Shown here in pieces: positions 22,406 through 32,040 of a DNA stretch of 64,000 bases; position 1 is the stretch's first letter, and each line of letters starts with the position of its first letter. The notes under the pieces are model-generated. The model did not search any database. It was given only the letters and a program-made list of their open reading frames with translations, and was not told the DNA's origin. The stretch is from Pythium myriotylum (taxonomy: Eukaryota > Oomycota > Peronosporomycetes > Pythiales > Pythiaceae). A program made the translations under genes and the position numbers. Location of the stretch: the NCBI GenBank assembly GCA_023091665.1, contig JALJCQ010000012.1, positions 4,030,001 to 4,094,000 of the forward strand, read 5' to 3'.

Positions 22406-23189
22406 GCTGGCCTCAGTTGCGTAAGTTCGTTCTCGCCTGCGCCAGCGCCGTCGCTCAAGCAAGCGTTCCTCCGTTGTGGTCGGTTGGATGTGGGAGTCAC
22501 GCTCTTCGCGTCGCGTCACCATGCTAGGTCAGGCGCTATTGAACGGATGCGAACTTGAGGTCAGCGAGCCCATGTCAATCGTGCTATCCAAAGCGCCCTC
22601 CGCCATTGTGTGCAGTTGCCCCTGCATACGGAAGACCTATTCTTAGTGACGGACCATATGACAGCAGCGGCAGACCTGACAGTAACCCCGCCGACCCGGG
22701 TTGAGCTCACCTCAAGGCTGCGTAAAACTTCGTCGAGCGTAACTTTTGGTGAAGGAGACTTCGCTGACACACCGTGTCCGTCCAAGTGCGGCAAGGACAA
22801 GGGCAGCAAGGGCAGGGCAGCGGGGGCTCTGGCTCGTGGTCGTCGGTTTTGACCTCAGCTTCTGCTCCCGCTCCTGCTCCACATCCGGCTTCAAGCGGAG
22901 TGGCGGCGAGATCCCGAGCGCGCCTTCACCGCCGGTTTGACTGCGCCTTTAGTGACGGATCGGCACCATGGGCGTTGGGCACTCCTGCTCCAGAGCCAGC
23001 GCCGGCTCTGGCTCTGGTATCGGGCAACAGCAACCCGACTGTGCAGCAGTGTGAGGAGCACAGCTATATCTCTGCCCTAGCGCCTTCTCGGAACTTGATC
23101 TCTCCCCACACGTCGGATACCGGCGGCCAAGTCCGTCGGCTTGCCGCCTCCAAGATCTCCAGGCTTGCCCTCTGGCGCCTGGGATCGTA

Positions 23190-23755
23190 AGCCTACCCAC
23201 CCTGGGCCTGGGGGCTCAGGAGCAGTAATTGCACGCATTACCGATGAAGCTACCCACGCAACGGTTGTGTACACAGCAGCAATGTCCCACGCCGCGCGGA
23301 CGACCACAAATAACCAAGCAGAGTACAGGGGCCTCGTCACCGGCTTGACCGCAGCCACCCAGTTTCAATGGACGCCACTAGAGGTGGTCGGCGATAGTAT
23401 GCTCATTATCCAGCAAATGAAGAGGTACAAGGCACCTCAGAACCGGAGACTTCGGCGCTCGTATGCAGTCGCTCGACGCTTAGCGGACATCCTCGGCGTC
23501 CGCACTTGGAAGCATCATCCGCGAGCAGCCAACCGAATGGCAGACGCAGCGGCCAACCTCGCCATGGACGAGGAACGTAGCAGTCAAGTTCTTCACCCAA
23601 CTCACCGACCAGAGCACAAGCAAATTGCTGCGCTACTTAGCATAGACATTGCGCATTACAGAATAGGACTTCAATCCTAACCAGGCGCTTCACGCCGGCT
23701 ATAGGTTTCTAGACGAGTAAACCAATAGACCTCACATTGATGATGATGATGTAAG
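23190..23755 (+). mobile_element. LINE fragment: RNase H domain and 3' end
   Basis: The plus frame reads PGGSGAVIA, NNQAEYRGLVTGL, VVGDSMLIIQQ and HHPRAANRMADAAANLA, the ordered motifs of a LINE-type RNase H (Glu after NNQ, Asp in GDS, Asp in MAD). It ends with a stop at 23680, then a diverged 3' motif (CCAATAGACCTCAC) and a (GAT)n rather than (TCA)n tail. The upstream RT part is absent or unrecognisable. Fragment. Confidence 0.75.
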
Positions 23756-24151
23756 CCTACCCACAACTTACTCCGCGTGTCCGCGTGATGCAGTGGTGGG
23801 GCGTCATACGCCGCTGGAAATGCTATCACCGCGATAAAAAAACGAGATCGATCTGATCGCAATCTCTAACACCATGCCGCCAATAGTCTTTTGATGCGTC
23901 CCACCCGTCGCTGGAGAACGATCGAAAGGGTCTCATGAGCCATCTGCACCTGACGACATGCGCGGGCTTTCGGCCCACGAAATGCACGACAATGATGAGA
24001 ATGACTCAGATCGCAGTGGGGACTCCTCAACCAAGATGATGTTAACTAAATACCTAATGCACTTTGTGAACGATTTGTCCTTCGCTCGCCCAATAAATTA
24101 GTATGTTCTGCGCCTGACCACCAAGTGACCGAGGCCCCACAGGTCACGCCC

Positions 24152-24208
24152 TGCACATAGAAAAGACGCTGACCTGACCGTCAAATTGACCTGTTTTAGT
24201 CGCAACCT
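24152..24208 (-). repeat. Right terminal inverted repeat
   Basis: Partner of 21606-21661; the shared core reads TCAGGTCAGCGTCTTTTCTA on the minus strand. Confidence 0.85.
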
Positions 24209-25321
24209 CAGCATCTCACTCGAGCCCTTCAGCACATGGCGCGAGACGACGAGTCCTCCGAAACAACGCAACACTCTCTCCAGTGACACACAGAGCCGTT
24301 TGAATAACGCCCACAACTCCGCTTGCTCTTCGCGTGGAACTCCCGCAACGGCTTCGAGTCGGATGATCCGTTCCTTCGTGTTACGATGTCGTGAGATGAC
24401 GATGCGGCACGCAAGCACGCCTTTCTTGTGATACAAGATCCAGTCCGATCCGACTTGACGATTGTCAAGAGGGTTATAGCTAGCAATCACGGTTTGATCG
24501 AAGACCGATTCAGGTAGTAGGCTCAGAAAATGGTATTCCCACTGCACGTTGGATGTAATTGCCAGACAGTCCGCAAGGACGATGAAATATTCGACCTCCA
24601 AGAGGCTGGCACCAGCAGATCCGAGTCCCATCGCATCTCTCCTTGGCATTTTACGTACACAAGGTTGAACTCTCGCAACAACTGCTTCACTGTGAGCGTG
24701 AAAGCTCGTTCCAGATGAAGCCATAACGGCTTGGACTTTAGTGCGTTGTGAGCCATCACTTCGCTCGTGAACTTGTGGTCCGCAATGGGACGGATGAAGT
24801 CGATGAGTAGCATCGGATCCAAGATCACCTCGTGCTGGAGTCTCTCAATACCAACATCTTCGTACCACAATATGTCGCCGAGATCGTGTAGTGTCCGGAG
24901 AATCTCTTCATAGGTGTCAATATCGACGTCGGGGCGATCATCAACGTTGCGGCGATGATGGTGAAGTCTCTTGACAAACTCATCGACGTTCACAAAAGTT
25001 GATTGCACACGCGACAGAGCGTCTCTAGATGATGACTGACTGCGGACACTACGAACAAACTCCAGAGCTGCCACGTAGCTCTCAGGCATCAAAAAGCTGC
25101 GGTTGCTCGCCACCACGACCTCTTCGATCTTCGTCCTCGCAGCTTTGATCGACTCTGCGTCAACGCAACTCACGCTCACCCATTCGTGATGGAGAAGATG
25201 CTTGATCGTTGCTTGCAGTTCTTCGAGTTGTTCAGCAGAGAAACCACGGATTTCCGTTGTCTTTCGATGGATTCCATCGGGCTTTTGTGCTGATTTACAG
25301 TCGCCTGTTGCCTGGCTACTT

Positions 25322-26874
25322 CATGGTGAAGTGAAGCACTACTCGGCTACTCGGGATCCAGTCGAGGCATTGGGATTTTGACAAAATCCCAATGCCTCGA
25401 CTGGATCAATTTCGTTGCGGAGGTCTACGTACCAGTCCAATGTCGGAGGAAGCCAGCTCACGGTCTTCCGGTGCGCTGGTTTCATTGCTTTCCAGTCGTC
25501 AACAACATGGTCAAGGTTTTGGGCGTCATCCAAACCTTTGAACACATGACGAGAGGTTGTAAGTCCTCGAAAGCGGACTAAGACACGCTCCAGTGCTTCG
25601 CACAAACGTTCAAACAACGACCATAACTCCGATTGCTGGTCGTGTGGGTCGATGCCTACTGCTTCAAGTCGGATGATACGCTCTTTCGTGATGCTGTGTC
25701 GAGAGATGACTAATCGGCACGCAAACACGCCCTTCTTTTGGTGTAGGATCCAGTCTGGGCCAACTTGGCGTTCGTCAAGCGAGTTGAAGCTTGCGATCAC
25801 AATCTGGTCAAACACAGATTCTGGCAACAAGCTCCTGAAATGATACTCCCACCACACGTTCACTGATATCGGCAGTAACTCAGTATGGTTATTTCGAGTT
25901 CGCCCCATCTCGGTGAATTCGAACATCAGTGATTGACCGCCAAATCGCAACGATGCAGGGATATTGGACCTCCAAGATGCTGGAACAATGAGATCCGAGT
26001 CCCACTTAATCACTTGATGGCGAGGAACATGTACGAGGTTAAACTCTCGCAATAGCTTCTTCGTCGTGACCATGAGATTTTCATTAAGGTGGAGCCACGG
26101 TGGAAAGGTCTTCAGTGTAATATGAGGCATAACTTCGCTCGTGAACTTGTGGTCCGCAATGGGACGGATGAAGTCGATGAGTAGCATCGGATCCAAGATC
26201 ACCTCGTGCTGGAGTCTCTCAATACCAACATCTTCGTACCACAATATGTCGCCGAGATCGTGTAGTGTCCGGAGAATCTCTTCATAGGTGTCAATATCGA
26301 CGTCGGGGCGATCATCAACGTTGCGGCGATGATGGTGAAGTCTCTTGACAAACTCATCGACGTTCACAAAAGCTGATTGCACACGCGACAGAGCGTCTCT
26401 AGATGATGACTGACTGCGGACACTACGAACAAACTCCAGAGCTGCCACGTAGCTCTCAGGCATCAAAAAGCTGCGGTTGCTCGCCACCACGACCTCTTCG
26501 ATCTTCGTCCTCGCAGCTTTGATCGACTCTGCGTCAACGCAACTCACGCTCACCCATTCGTGTTGGAGAAGACGCTTGATCGTTACTTGTAGTTTCTCGA
26601 GCTGTTGAGCAGAGAATCCATGGGTTTCCTTTGTCTTCCGATGGATTCCATCTGGTTTTTGCGCTTCGTTCAACGCCTGCTGAAGCTCCTGGCCAGTCTG
26701 AGACACGTACTGCTTAAGGCGCTTCTCGAGGTCCGACTGAGCAGCCTTGGCGTGTCGCGAATTCGGACCCACCTTGTCTGCCTTCGTCGCCACGAACACA
26801 AACTCGCCATCGGGCTGACGAGCGACAATCAGTCGAATCCACTTCAAGATCTTCTTGTCCACAATCTCATCCGT
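25322..26874 (-). pseudogene. Roco locus H: second half of Roc plus intact COR
   Basis: The Roco frame starts at 26874 in DEIVDKKILKWIRL, right after a LINE fragment, and keeps TKAD but not the P-loop or DFAGQD. Linker, COR (EILRTLHDLGDILWYEDVGI, VILDPMLLIDFIR) and the C-terminal domain are open to WLPPTLDWYVDLR. The last residues differ from all other copies because a 26-bp inverted copy of the terminal coding sequence follows (25355-25407), giving an aberrant tail to 25339. Linker resembles B; the C-terminal half resembles D (type C2). Without the front half of Roc it cannot bind GTP. Confidence 0.75.
25355..25407. repeat. Perfect palindrome at the G/H junction
   Basis: Arms 25355-25380 and 25382-25407 (26 bp) are exact reverse complements around one base. 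The right arm is the authentic Roco terminus (GATCCAGTCGAGGC on the minus strand), the left arm its inverted copy. This is a fold-back junction between loci G and H. Confidence 0.9.
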
Positions 26875-28628
26875 GGATGACGAGAAAGCGACCGTCCGTA
26901 TCATTGTCTTGGAGACAAAACCCGTGATCGATTAGCGCTGGATGCAAGAGAAAGCCGACGCCTCCTGCTTTGGATTGGGTAATCGAAAAGAAAGAGAGTC
27001 GTCGAGCTGGATCTGGTCGGCGCCCCCAGAGGCGGCACCATCGTTCCTCGAGGTTATCTGCTTCTGTCCTTGTAACGACGTGGGTCTCTTGGAGCGCAAT
27101 GCACACGATACGTCGTCCATCAATTTGACGTTGCCAGCCACGCATCCATTGTTCTTGAATATTGGTCACAGATTTGAATCCGCGGACGTTTTGTGTAAGT
27201 ACGCCAAAGGTAGAATCTTTGGCGTATTTGGTTGAGACGGGAGAAAGACGTGGTCGGGTGCCCGAGAAGAAGCCATCAAGCCATGGTCCTAATTCAATTT
27301 GCCATGGCGAAGAAGGTTTGGCACTCGGAGCAGTGGTTGTGGCCGTGTCGGTGCCCTTAGCTGCGGTCTGGTGGTGCCCGGCCGTTGAGGTCCATTTGAT
27401 TCACCAATGCGACCACTGGATCCCACGACCCGACGTTCATTGCGTGTTGAAGCACAGTTCGGAAATTCTGTGCATGGACGTAGGCTGTTACGAGAGATAC
27501 TGTAGATATATCACCAGTCCAGCTGGTGCAGCTCATCACTTGGCCAGCCAGTCGTGGAAAGAGCTGGTCGAGAACGAGAATATATGCGTGCAGAATGGCG
27601 TACTCGGGTGCGAGCAGCGGATCGGCCATTGGTCCTTTCAAGAACTCGCCGGCGTGTTGTCGGAGTAGCCGCCATGCTGCCTTGTCTCGCATATGCCCGC
27701 ACGCTACCGCGCTTTTTGGTGCGTGGCGTATCCGCTCGAGCCACGCATCCAGTGCCGGTCGCGCGTCCGCATCCATGATAGACTCGATCAGCGCAGCGAC
27801 TTTTCGGGTGCAATGGGCAATCCAGAGGCTTTCCATCCATTCTTTGATGTCTGCTTCCGTCAAGTGTTCCAGCAAAACAAACGGGTTATCGCACCACCGA
27901 CCCGCTTCGCACAGCGTCTGAGGAGAGCGTCGGAGGAGTTTGACGAGGCCGCGTTGGTCGAGAAGAGTGTGAAGGCGTTCATTGTATTGCTCCAACCATT
28001 CGTCGATAACTCCAGACCAAATCGCATCAGCCCACTCTCGATACTTTCCGTCGGTCGGCGACTCAAGGACGGACGTCTGGGACGGACCTGAGTCTGACCC
28101 AGTCGGGTTGGACGCTGGAGTGTATTCCGAGTCTTCTGACGTAGGATCATTTTGTTCTGTCGAGAGACTCGACGGGACGGGTGGTGGAGGCATGTCAGGC
28201 GTGGTCAGCAGTTCTCTATAGTTTGCCGAGTCTGATAAGATGGCTTTGACCGCGAGCTCTTTCTCTGCAGTCGTCCAGCTGGGGTCAGTGATAAAATCCA
28301 ATAAATCAGCTTCCTCAAGGCGAACGTTGGATTGAAGAACGTCGTGCCGTGAGGTTCCAGCAATAGGGGGCTGTGTTTGTCCAGGTGCGTCGGACGGTGC
28401 TGTCATCGTGGTCGGTTTCCAAAGGTCGTTGAGCTTCACGGTTTTGAGTTTTTTGCTGGTCGGCATGGCGGTGGCTGGACGTTCTCGGTCAAAAATAACA
28501 CAGTTGTAGTGATTGCCGGTGTGATACAAAACGATCGGCGCGACCCCGGCAAGTGCAATATCTTCCTCGAGTAAGCGTAACCATTCTTTGACACCGGGTT
28601 GGATGAGTGCGATAAATTCTTCTCCATT
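26875..28628 (-). mobile_element. LINE fragment: OTU-like end, linker and APE endonuclease start
   Basis: Minus strand, from 28628: GVAPIVLYHTGNHYNCVIF, the end of an OTU-like cysteine protease with its HYN catalytic-His motif. A 390-residue linker frame follows, to 27357, including KKLKTVKLNDLWKP. In another frame from about 27240 comes the start of an APE endonuclease (LTQNVRGF, IALQETHV, GGVGFLLHP, DGRFLVIHG), ending at 26875. Both ends are sharp: Roco H on one side and SRPBCC segment copy 1 on the other. The domain set parallels the LINE at 57.8-64 kb but the sequences are diverged, so it is a different family. Confidence 0.75.
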
Positions 28629-28947
28629 CCGTCTAGCTCGTCAGTCAGTAATCTCCTTGCAGCTTATCCTGGAATGATCGCGACGGACGCCCTCTCCGTC
28701 ATGACCATATGGTGCTGCGTTTTTGTTTTTGCAAAACTTACAAACGTACCTTTTTCCACATTCAATGCTTGGTGGCGCAATAGCTCACACAAGTGCACAA
28801 TCCAGGGTGGGATCGATGAGAGGTCTACTTCGATTAGTCACATTGTCCCAGAGTGAAGGTTGGGCATGAACATGACGAAGTCCTGCTTTGCAGGGCTCAT
28901 TTCGAAAAGCGTTGGCCATCACATTCGATTTCCTTTCACAGTCTACC

Positions 28948-29469
28948 ATGGCCATCTACACACTTCCCGAAGACTCCTTCTTGCTCGACGAAGAAGGTGG
29001 GAGCCAGTATGCGGCCAACCGCGGCCGCGAAGTCGTCAGCAGGCAGCACCTCCAGGTCAACTCTGGGCAGGCGCTGGACGCTTGGATCAAGCACACGTGG
29101 CTTCGTGATACCGAGACAGTTTCCCCAGGTGAGGGGCGTGGGTACCTCAACCACGTGCGGCTGCTCTCCGAGTATGGCATGGAAGAAGTGATTCTGTCTG
29201 TTGGGCTGCCATCCGAGAACGATGCCGATGGCGCTGTCCCTAGTATCATGTACAAGATCACCAAGCCAGGACCATTACCCATCACCGACCATCTTGGCTT
29301 TGTGCGTTTCGTTCCGAACACCCACAAAGAGACGGAGGTTGTCTGGACAATCAAGCTCACACCTTCGGGCAATTCAACGTTTGAAGAGATTGCAGCGATT
29401 GTCCAGCCAATGGTCGACGGAGCCCTCACCAAGCTTGCGGAGACCGTTGCTGCTGGTGGAAAGCTCTGA
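28948..29469 (+). CDS. SRPBCC-domain protein, cytosolic type (copy 1)
   Basis: 173 residues from ATG in CTACCATGG; the frame is open upstream but without an earlier ATG. No signal peptide: it starts MAIYTLPEDSFLLDEEGG. The body has the features of a small SRPBCC (START/polyketide-cyclase-like) fold: an N-terminal strand-helix part (LDAWIKHTWLRD), VSPGEGRGYLNHVRLL, VPSIMYKI and DHLGFVRFVPN ... TEVVWTIKL, with a C-terminal helix (VDGALTKLAETV). SRPBCC proteins bind hydrophobic ligands in a deep cavity; the ligand here is unknown. It is a clear paralogue of the secreted gene 1.3 kb downstream. Copies 2 and 3 differ by about one base each. Confidence 0.75.
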   Translation: MAIYTLPEDSFLLDEEGGSQYAANRGREVVSRQHLQVNSGQALDAWIKHTWLRDTETVSPGEGRGYLNHVRLLSEYGMEEVILSVGLPSENDADGAVPSIMYKITKPGPLPITDHLGFVRFVPNTHKETEVVWTIKLTPSGNSTFEEIAAIVQPMVDGALTKLAETVAAGGKL

Positions 29470-29884
29470 TACTTGCCAGATCCAACCCGGCCTCGACAGC
29501 GGAGAATGCTCGCCGAGGCTGGGTGTGGTGGAGTCATCGCTTATCGTCCACCCCACCAAATCTCGGGGTCTTATCCAGGTTCATGAGCTCGATGACTTGA
29601 CATATTGTGGAATACACAATCTATCGTTCGGTCTCAACTGATCATGCCAATTACAATTGCTTGCCGCCATTTCTCAAATTTGATTATCTTGTGGTCAATT
29701 GCTTCCGATGGTAGTAGCTCTCACTGGTACTTGCTAGATCGGTTGGCCCCATGACTTCTTCGTCAAAAACCAGGCATCCGGTCATGTAGCCGCCTCCCGG
29801 CGCGTTTCCCATGGATGCATGCATGAACAATCGAGAGCAGAAGGAGAGTATGTCCGTCCAACTCCATTAACAGATTGCCGCCAT

Positions 29885-30140
29885 CAACAGATTATCGCCC
29901 TGTGGGGGTAGCCAACTGAGAAAAATCGGATGTTGATCCCCGATCTTCATTCCTCCCCCCACGCGCTAATCTCCGAACAGATGGAATCTCGACATCGTGG
30001 ATACAATCATCATCTCTGTCAGCTGGACCCACCACCTGTGATCAGATAGATAGAGTGACTCAGGACTCCTCAGTCACTGTATCTGGAAGCTACTCCCTGC
30101 TGACTCAGGAGGAAGTGGCTTCCTTCGGCTCGGGATCACC
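29885..30140 (+). repeat. 256-bp intergenic module (copy 1) shared with the MDR gene promoter
   Basis: Lies in the 1.26-kb gap between the two SRPBCC genes and ends at GGCTCGGGATCA. A nearly identical stretch at 52052-52309 stops at the same bases directly upstream of the MDR oxidoreductase gene. It contains an imperfect palindrome GTGACTCAGG/CCTCAGTCAC. The rest of the gap (29470-29884, 30141-30733) shows no gene. Confidence 0.65.
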
Positions 30141-30733
30141 GCGGCATGGTAAAGCCAGCGCACCAGTGAACGTCGGCAAGGAGTGGGTGGGTTCTGTGCG
30201 AACATGACCATCCCATCCGTCGACAGTTGACAGATGCCAGCACAAGTGAGAAACACATGTTGAACCACAATGAACTCGTGTGAAGTGACAATGTGGCAAC
30301 GGAATCGTCGACGTGACACCGCCACACAGAACGTTGATCCACTTCTAGTCTCCCGTACTCTGTGCAACACTATCTGACGACACAACGCATCCAACAGCTG
30401 TGTCTTGCTGATCCACAGACCACCACTCTCGGCGTCGGCGGCCCATCGTCTCGGTGTTGCACACTCGTGCAGAACTGAAGGTCGACGCGATACGAGCCAG
30501 ACCATGCGGCAGACCCCTCGTCAAGTGCATGAGTCCAAACCGACTCGAGCAGCAAGACCAATTGAGGTAAACTATCCTCTTCGTGGTGGAATAGCAATGA
30601 ACTATATCGAATTCGCCCGACTCGGTCGACTCAAGACGGCCGCGGTTTCGACGGTCTCACTTACGAACTTTCGCTTCCGCACGAAAATCTCTCGGACCTT
30701 CCTCCACTCTCCAACGCCAACCAGTTCACTGCA

Positions 30734-31330
30734 ATGCGCTTCCTCACCGTTATCGCCACGTTGGTCGCCTCGGCCATCACCAGCACCGTCTCAGCGGCCG
30801 ATGCTTACGTTCTCCCCCAAGGCTTGTACTACCTGGACCCCGTCGCCGCGAAGCTCTACACAGACAATACGTCGCCAGAGATGGTCCACACACAGAAGGT
30901 CAACGCTTCGGTCGGTGACACGTTCGACGCGTGGATCCAGCGCCTCTGGATCGATGGCTTCGGTGGCTCGTATGAAGTGACGCCAGGCGCAGGGCGCGGG
31001 TACGTCGGCCACACGCACCTCGTGCCGGCTCTCCTGAACGCTGAGGAGCAGATCAAGTCGGCTGGTGTGCCGATCGCCGACGCTCCGCGCGGCGCCGTCG
31101 CAAGCATCATGTACCAAGTATTGATCGGTCCTGGTGCCGTGCTGGAGGACCACATCGGGTTCGTGCGCTTCCTTCCGGAAGGCGCCACGACCGAGGTTGT
31201 GTGGACCATCAAACTCAAGGTGTCGACTGTGAATGCGATCCAGCTCCCGAATAATATGACGCTCGCGTCGTATGTGGAGAACTTGGTGGTCACGGGCCTT
31301 AGTGAATTCGCCAAGAGCTTCAACGCGTAA
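30734..31330 (+). CDS. SRPBCC-domain protein, secreted type (copy 1)
   Basis: 198 residues. MRFLTVIATLVASAITSTVSA is a classical signal peptide with predicted cleavage after VSA-A. The mature part parallels the cytosolic paralogue block by block: FDAWIQRLWIDGF, VTPGAGRGYVGHTHLV, GAVASIMYQVL, DHIGFVRFLPEG, TEVVWTIKLKV and a C-terminal helix. A ligand-binding SRPBCC fold exported to the apoplast or host interface is the natural reading; no RXLR or other translocation motif follows the signal peptide. The protein is identical in copies 2 (44813-45409, minus) and 3 (55846-56442). A CCACTCTCC stretch about 30 bp before the ATG could be an Inr. Confidence 0.8.
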   Translation: MRFLTVIATLVASAITSTVSAADAYVLPQGLYYLDPVAAKLYTDNTSPEMVHTQKVNASVGDTFDAWIQRLWIDGFGGSYEVTPGAGRGYVGHTHLVPALLNAEEQIKSAGVPIADAPRGAVASIMYQVLIGPGAVLEDHIGFVRFLPEGATTEVVWTIKLKVSTVNAIQLPNNMTLASYVENLVVTGLSEFAKSFNA

Positions 31331-32040
31331 GCGCGCGGAGTGGAGAACGCCTAGCGGAGTGGTGGTCCCACTTGATACACAAAATGATGATGATAAACAA
31401 AAAGAGAGACCACCAGTATCCTTCTGCAATATCACGCTGGCAATCATCAACGCCTGGCCAACCTTGGATTGCTTTTAGATATTGCTGTATTGGATATTTG
31501 TTCGGAACGCTGGGTGGTATTGAAGCTGACGTCGGGCTTACAGTCTGGTTGCCAAATAGACGCATTTCTCCATCTCAAAGAGACTAAATGTGACGGAGGC
31601 TTTGGCCATTGGACGGAATCCTAAGGCTAGGTTGGCCCAAAGCGCCTGCCACACTCTCGTCGTGTGCCCGGGCGTGGTATCAGCTCAGATTAATGGCTTA
31701 GCCGAAGCCGCGGTGTTATGAATACGACACTCCTGGGTTTAACAACACTACAGACGTTGTAGTTCGAGCAGTTGCCTAATACAACTAGTCAACAGACTGC
31801 AAAACTTCTTCGATATTCGTCGCCATCGCATGACATCAATGGGAAGCTTGATAGCCCAAGAGATAGCACACAAGAGGCAGGACAGAGATAGGCAAGAGAT
31901 AGCACACAAGACGCAAGGCAGATAAGCAGGGTACCAAGTCAGCTTCATAGGCTTCTTGATAGGCTTGCTTTTCCCCCGCGAGATCGAAGAGAATAGTCGT
32001 GTCCAACTCATCACGTAGGTATACTAGGCGTGGACGGCTC
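31331..32040. other. Gap between SRPBCC and M96-type genes
   Basis: No gene seen. Contains a 35-bp direct repeat (AAGAGATAGCACACAAG at about 31859 and 31894). About 31605-31700 resembles 44590-44680, where copy 2 is older or rearranged and lacks about 130 bp. Confidence 0.45.

Larger units (their letters stand above)
21606..24208. mobile_element. 2.6-kb TIR DNA transposon (8-bp target duplication) inside Roco G
   Basis: Ends are imperfect terminal inverted repeats of about 57 bp sharing ACAGGTCAATTTG and GGTCAGGTCAGCGTCTTTTC. It is flanked by CAGCATCT at 21598-21605 and 24209-24216. The paralogous locus B has the uninterrupted sequence with one CAGCATCT at 3461-3468, which proves the insertion. 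An 8-bp duplication fits hAT-like (or P or Merlin) transposons. No transposase was recognised inside; it contains LINE pieces (tail near 22405, RNase H at 23190-23755), so it is probably non-autonomous and has itself been hit by retroelements. Confidence 0.85.
21487..25300 (-). pseudogene. Roco locus G: COR and C-terminal half, split by a TIR element
   Basis: On the minus strand Roco sequence runs from about 25300 (linker, GFSAEQLEELQ) through COR (EEILRTLHDLGDILWYEDVGI) to SSEML at 24209, and resumes at 21605 with NLDQVVDGWLETR and the normal C-terminus WYDKLRKEAET at 21487. The 2.6-kb gap is the TIR element at 21606-24208. A further frameshift lies near 24560-24600. Roc and ankyrin parts are absent. 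The part from 24758 to about 25188 is nearly identical to 26131-26561 in locus H. C-terminal type C1. Not functional. Confidence 0.75.

Noticed and set aside
28956..29537. 193-residue open frame opposite the cytosolic SRPBCC gene (and equivalents in copies 2 and 3)
   Set aside because: Shadow of a GC-biased coding strand; no motifs, Ser/Pro-rich, and the opposite frame has clear family features.
30791..31450. 219-residue minus-strand frame over the secreted SRPBCC gene
   Set aside because: Antisense shadow; composition (Arg/His/Val) is typical of reverse-frame reading.
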